In this document: positions 62,471 to 64,000 of the stretch, piece by piece
How positions within the stretch are numbered: the first letter of the stretch is position 1
How the letters are laid out: every line of letters begins with the position of its first letter
NCBI GenBank assembly: GCA_037576195.1
Contig: CM075103.1
Coordinates: 7,812,001 to 7,876,000, forward strand
Reading direction: 5' to 3'
Length of the DNA stretch: 64,000 bases
From: Phytoseiulus persimilis
Lineage: Eukaryota; Arthropoda; Arachnida; Mesostigmata; Phytoseiidae
Made by a program: the position numbers and the translations under genes
The notes under the pieces: model-generated
What the model was told of the DNA's origin: nothing
Database searches by the model: none
The model's input: only the letters and a program-made list of their open reading frames with translations

Positions 62471-64000
62471 TCGAAATCGTGATGATGCAATCCGAGCGGC
62501 TTGGGAGATTATTACGATTCGAGCCGGCCGGAGTTTCGACACGATTTTCAATTGGAAACTTGATTGGACGACTCGTCAATCTCTCGCGTTGCATTAGATG
62601 GATCCCACTCCCTCCTCTATCCCTTGTTGCTCTCCCACTGCTCCCAGCGTCCGTTTGTAGTCCGGCCCGTCAATCTGGACATCTGTGCGTCTGAGAGATT
62701 GCCGGTCGTCCTATTCAAGCGTCTCGTTCACTCGGCTCCTTTCGGTGCCTCTCGGTCGCCGATCTATTAACTTCCCAGCGGTTGGCTCATCTCTGGGCTC
62801 TGACTCGAGCGCACCCTACTGCACCCGATGCTTCAAACGCCACTGTTGGGTTGTAATCAGAGTGCAGTCGATTTGCAAATTAGAGCGGCTGGCCCATTGG
62901 AACCGAGCTCAGTGATCAACATTTACTCAAAGGAAAAGCTCTGACTTCCCAGGAAGGAGCGTCAGAGCGAGCTCAAACTTTGCGCGTGAGATGACTTCGA
63001 GTCTGTGACATGACGACCAGCTAAGCCAGTTCGGCACCCGCCCGGGATTAATGGGGAGAATAGTCGAAGGAACTCGAAGTACCGTAAACACGTCAAGAAT
63101 TCATTCCACCGCTTCAGTCCCGACCTCGAGCACGAGGCAGTGTCAATAAGGCGATGCAGATTCGCACGCGCGTTACGGACAAGAATCAACAGCTATACGA
63201 GTCGTACGCTCCCGCGTCGCAACTCATCGGGCTTGACAGGCTCAGAAGGCCCGATACGCAGCACCCGATGCTCTTCGTGGGCGTTGTTGTAGTCATTGCG
63301 CACCGGGCGAGTTGGTCAGATGGGAGAAGAAGAAGTTTCTGCTCCCGGTAAAGAGACGCCCTGACGAAGGAAGGGCGAGCGGAAAGTGGATGGCGAAGAG
63401 AATTTTCCACATTCCGCCCTTGTAACTCGAACGTCCCGAGCGGATCCAATCCATCCTCTTGTCTACAAACACATTGACCCCAGCACACGACGCTGAGTTC
63501 CGGTCAGGGCAGACGTCAGCGCCGCGTCTCTTTGGGGACTGTGGCGAGGTGCTCAGTTCGCGTGAATTCACCTCTCGAGCTCACAGTTTCCGCCCCAACG
63601 AGGCAGAGGCATGCCTGATCGTCACTGATTGGATATGACTTCATGGGTGTGATGCAACTGCTCGGATTCACCCGCTGAGAGGGGAAATACTCTGGATTGG
63701 GCTGTCGGAGATCGCAGCAGTTCCGTCGTATGCGTGGGAAGCTTCGCACTGTCTTCCCGCAGACGAACGTACGACAAACTGAGGGAAACACTCGTATGGA
63801 TCCACTTTCCCATCAATTCTGGTCTCACTAGCCGCTTTTCGTGCCCCCGTCACTAGGCTTTCTAGGAAGTGCTTCATAATAGGTTTCTGACTCGATTTCC
63901 TCAGGAATTTCACCTTTCGCCATTCGCCTCCATTCTGCTTCACAGGCAATGCTAAGAACACTGCGCCGGTCCTGATGAGGAGGTAATTGATGAGGTCTTG

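Larger units (their letters stand above)
58100..64000. other. No supported gene; simple repeats
   Basis: It holds the CA microsatellite and a purine tract. Open frames up to about 200 codons occur (minus, 60725-61333) without further support. Confidence 0.35.

Overview
The window looks like nuclear DNA of a small-genome invertebrate. There are no long prokaryotic-type genes: the longest uninterrupted frame is 261 codons, about what chance gives at roughly 50% G+C, and there are no operons. The best coding evidence is short exons joined by GT-AG introns of 75-135 bases. Short cut-and-paste DNA elements with inverted ends are present (hAT-like, Mutator-like, fold-back). A mite or other arthropod would fit the base composition, intron size and element types, but nothing seen here proves it. 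No rRNA, tRNA, CRISPR, reverse transcriptase or conserved housekeeping gene was recognised.

Layout. 1-20.4 kb is mostly featureless. It holds a His/Gln-coding triplet tract (about 1.15-1.23 kb), a GT microsatellite (4.94 kb) and a pair of diverged coding-like segments in tandem at 7.17-7.33 and 7.51-7.65 kb. 20.4-21.7 kb holds a 514-bp element whose inverted ends are arrays of a GACATTTTGGCGC unit, flanked by a 9-bp direct repeat. 21.7-28.4 kb is quiet. At 28.4-28.8 kb a plausible last exon is followed by AATAAA. 32.97-33.19 kb is a fold-back element, and 33.87-34.11 kb a candidate minus-strand exon. 36.35-36.62 kb is a complete hAT-type miniature element containing a 22-G run; a truncated inverted copy lies at 43.02-43.22 kb and ends in a perfect palindrome.

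The coding interest is on the minus strand between 37 and 58 kb. The best model, at 45.3-46.5 kb, is a four-exon gene for a 268-residue protein with a signal peptide, a Cys-rich ectodomain, one membrane span and a basic Ser-rich tail. All three introns are phase 1. A stretch at 53.6 kb shares its T-D-P-I-G-S-x-W core with mostly synonymous differences, so the two appear to be paralogues. A second pair (37.35-37.97 and 50.86-51.13 kb) shares a coding stretch that is split by a 75-bp intron in one copy and continuous in the other. Further candidate minus-strand exons, several also entered in phase 1, lie at 38.5-38.8, 39.1-39.4 and 57.4-57.6 kb. I read 37-58 kb tentatively as a cluster of fast-evolving genes for secreted or membrane proteins, some broken, none matching a family I know. 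The functional part of that reading is inference.
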